From an uncultured Campylobacter sp. (lineage in GTDB: Bacteria > Campylobacterota > Campylobacteria > Campylobacterales > Campylobacteraceae): a stretch of 64,000 nt of DNA. Location of the stretch: positions 99,817 through 163,816 of the forward strand of contig NZ_CAMYFP010000002.1 in the NCBI RefSeq assembly GCF_947255105.1, read 5' to 3'. The position numbers and the translations under genes were made by a program. The notes under the pieces are model-generated. The model searched no databases and was not told the DNA's origin. It saw nothing but the letters and a program-made list of their open reading frames with translations. Shown in pieces: positions 62,409-64,000 of this stretch (the first letter of the stretch is position 1; each line of letters starts with the position of its first letter).

Positions 62409-63497
62409 ATGGAGTTAGAAAAACTTTATGCGCTAGATCACGCAGCGATAAATGTCTATTTTAGTAAAAATTCAGATGATTTTGTTGTAAGAGAGTTGCC
62501 ACTTTATGAGTTTAGCGGTAGTGGCGAACATCTAATCATACATATCCAAAAAAAAGATACAACCACCATAGAGGCGATAAAAGAGATAGCAAAATTTCTA
62601 AATATTGATAAAAGAGAGATTGGTTATGCGGGACTCAAAGACAAAGATGGCTTTACGATGCAATATCTCTCGCTTCCTAAAATTTATGAAAAAGAGCTTG
62701 TGAAATTTAGCCATGAAAAGATAAAGATAAATGAAACTTTTTTACACAAAAATAAACTAAAAGTTGGTCATTTGAGTGGCAATAGTTTTTTTATACGGCT
62801 AAAAAAGGTGAGTAAAGTTGATGCCAAAAAGCTTCAAGAAGTGTTAGATAGGATAGATAAGATGGGCTATGCTAACTATTTTGGCTATCAAAGATTTGGT
62901 AAATTTGACAACATCCAAAAGGCAAGACTTATGTTAAAAGGCGAGTTTAAGCCCAAAAACAGGCAGTTAGAAAAGCTACTTATCTCATCTCTTCAAAGCT
63001 TTTATTTTAACAAATGGTTAAGCAGTAGAGTAAAACTTAGCAAGTTTGCAGATGAGTTTAGTGTAGATGAACTTGCAAAAATTTATCAACTTAGCAAAGA
63101 TGAGGCAAAAGAGATCAAAAATCAACCAAATTTTTATCGACTACTTAAAGGTGAAGTTCTTGGTCACTATCCAAGGGGAATGAGCTTTTTATGCGAAAAT
63201 TTGGAAGCTGAGTGTGTTAGGTTTGGGCAAAGAGATATCTCAAGTCTTGGACCAATTTATGGCAAAAAGATGCAAGAAAGTAGCGGCTTTGCAAAAACTT
63301 TGGAAGAGAGCTGCTTTGATGAGAGCTGTAGCGAAATTGGAAGTGATGGCACAAGAAGAGTTGCTTGGTCATTTTTAAAAGAGTTAAAATATAGCTATGA
63401 TGAAGACAGGGCGTGGTTTATGATGAGTTTTATCCTGCAAAAAGGCTCTTATGCTACTACTGTTTTATCTGAGATTTTACACAGCGAGATATTTTAA
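62409..63497 (+). CDS. truD: tRNA pseudouridine(13) synthase TruD
   Basis: 362 residues. Catalytic region IGYAGLKDKDGFTMQYLSLP (Asp of KDKD, about 77-80), then GNSFFIRLKKV, the NYFGYQRFGKFDNIQKARLM segment and a C-terminal RRVAWSFLKELKYSYDEDRA. It modifies U13 in tRNA-Glu and, in some species, others. An AGGATTATT ribosome-binding context precedes the ATG. rnpB follows 21 bases downstream. Confidence 0.95.
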   Translation: MELEKLYALDHAAINVYFSKNSDDFVVRELPLYEFSGSGEHLIIHIQKKDTTTIEAIKEIAKFLNIDKREIGYAGLKDKDGFTMQYLSLPKIYEKELVKFSHEKIKINETFLHKNKLKVGHLSGNSFFIRLKKVSKVDAKKLQEVLDRIDKMGYANYFGYQRFGKFDNIQKARLMLKGEFKPKNRQLEKLLISSLQSFYFNKWLSSRVKLSKFADEFSVDELAKIYQLSKDEAKEIKNQPNFYRLLKGEVLGHYPRGMSFLCENLEAECVRFGQRDISSLGPIYGKKMQESSGFAKTLEESCFDESCSEIGSDGTRRVAWSFLKELKYSYDEDRAWFMMSFILQKGSYATTVLSEILHSEIF

Positions 63498-63518
63498 AAT
63501 TTATGTTACAATCACAAA

Positions 63519-63840
63519 CGGTGCAATGAGCGGTTGCAAGAACATATTTTGTTTTTGAGGAAAGTCCGAGCTGCAATAAGACAAGATTCCATCTAACAGA
63601 TGGCTAGGGTAACCTAAGGGATAGTACAACAGAAAGCAAACTGCTATTTAGCGATGGTGAAACGGTGTGGTAAGAGCGCACCAGTGTTTTTGGTAAGAAC
63701 AAAGACAGCTTTGTAAACCCAATCTGCAGCAAAAAGGGATGGTCAGGTCTTATAATAAACCCTTTGCTTGAGCTATTTTGTGAAATTTAGCTTAGATAAA
63801 TAATCGCTTGAAAAACAGAACTCGGCTTATAGTTGCACCG
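63519..63840 (+). ncRNA. rnpB: RNase P RNA (class A)
   Basis: The ends pair (CGGTGCAA at 63519-63526 with TTGCACCG at 63833-63840, P1). Universal core elements are present: GAGGAAAGTCCGAGCT, ACAGAAAGCAAACTGC, GGTGAAACGGTG, TAAGAGCGCACCAG, and near the 3' end ACAGAACTCGGCTTATAG. Length is about 322 bases. The RNA is the catalytic part of the tRNA 5'-processing enzyme. A TACAAT -10-like element lies about 7-12 bases upstream. Confidence 0.95.
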
Positions 63841-63929
63841 CTTTTAAATTTCAGATGCTTTAAATGGTTAAATTTCAACAATACAACAAAATATAGAGTC
63901 TAAATTTCAGTAAAAGTAAAAATAAAAGT

Positions 63930-64000
63930 AAATTTGAAAAGCACTTAAATTTGAAAAGCACTTAAATTTGAAAAGCACTTAAATTTGAAAAGCACTTAAA
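63930..64000. repeat. Perfect 17-bp tandem repeat, cut by the window edge
   Basis: The unit AAATTTGAAAAGCACTT occurs four times in full at 63930-63946, 63947-63963, 63964-63980 and 63981-63997, with a fifth beginning at 63998. No mismatches. The stretch 63841-63929 between rnpB and the repeat is AT-rich with no gene seen. Confidence 0.9.

Noticed and set aside
63930..64000. CRISPR-like array at the right edge
   Set aside because: The 17-bp units abut without spacers and no cas gene is present; it is a simple tandem repeat.

Overview
The window comes from an AT-rich epsilonproteobacterium, most likely a Campylobacter species. Gene content and order support this: an iron locus laid out like Cj0173c-Cj0181 of C. 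jejuni (fbpABC, TonB-dependent receptors, ChaN, ExbB-ExbD-TonB), a block resembling Cj1205c-Cj1209 (radA, ftsY, thioredoxin-like lipoprotein, 5-formyl-THF cyclo-ligase, rny), DsbA-DsbI-AstA genes and a typical rnpB. It is not C. jejuni itself; several loci are combined differently. The species was not determined.

Layout. 1-2.6 kb: partial pbpC and a UvrD/Rep helicase. 2.64-7.8 kb: a tRNA-Glu(CTC) gene whose 3' end abuts a decaying minus-strand island. The island holds two diverged copies of a cassette (membrane protein, small N-terminal fragment, lipoprotein, broken papain-like/NlpC-type putative toxin joined to an RTX-like segment), a third toxin 3' end and a third membrane protein. It looks like a worn array of secreted effector and immunity genes. 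7.8-8.5 kb: two small exported proteins.

8.6-15.8 kb: a phosphate regulon, with a PhoR/PhoB-like two-component system divergent from pstSCAB. A MNT-type nucleotidyltransferase and a second, divergent PstS follow the operon. A remnant of an MFS transporter lies between regulator and pstS. 16-28 kb: ferric iron uptake (fbpABC), a large TonB-dependent receptor, a second receptor that looks inactivated (ATA at the expected start plus a frameshift), ChaN, a third receptor reduced by internal deletion to its two ends, then exbB-exbD-tonB and a SyrD/PvdE-type ABC exporter. 29.6-38.3 kb: a complete heme locus with HutX divergent from exbB2-exbD2, receptor, FecCD-type permease/ATPase/binding protein, a second tonB, a HutW/ChuW-type radical SAM enzyme and a flavodoxin, which together suggest oxygen-independent heme opening. 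Three intergenic regions of the iron genes contain good Fur-box matches.

38.4-46.8 kb: a BOF-fold periplasmic protein, pyrophosphatase, then dsbA-dsbI and three tandem arylsulfate sulfotransferases, each copy followed by its own hairpin. 46.8-50.7 kb: Sel1-repeat protein, MsrAB, and a two-component system with an extracytoplasmic sensor. 50.8-55.5 kb: minus-strand housekeeping genes (DUF945, DedA, SYLF, RNase Y, 5-formyl-THF cyclo-ligase). 55.6-63.5 kb: thioredoxin-like lipoprotein, ftsY, radA, NhaC antiporter, a GGDEF-like protein with a degenerate active site, a conserved protein of uncertain function and truD. The window ends with the RNase P RNA gene and a perfect 17-bp tandem repeat that runs off the edge.

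No CRISPR array, insertion sequence, integrase or prophage was seen. All family assignments were made by reading motifs, without database searches.
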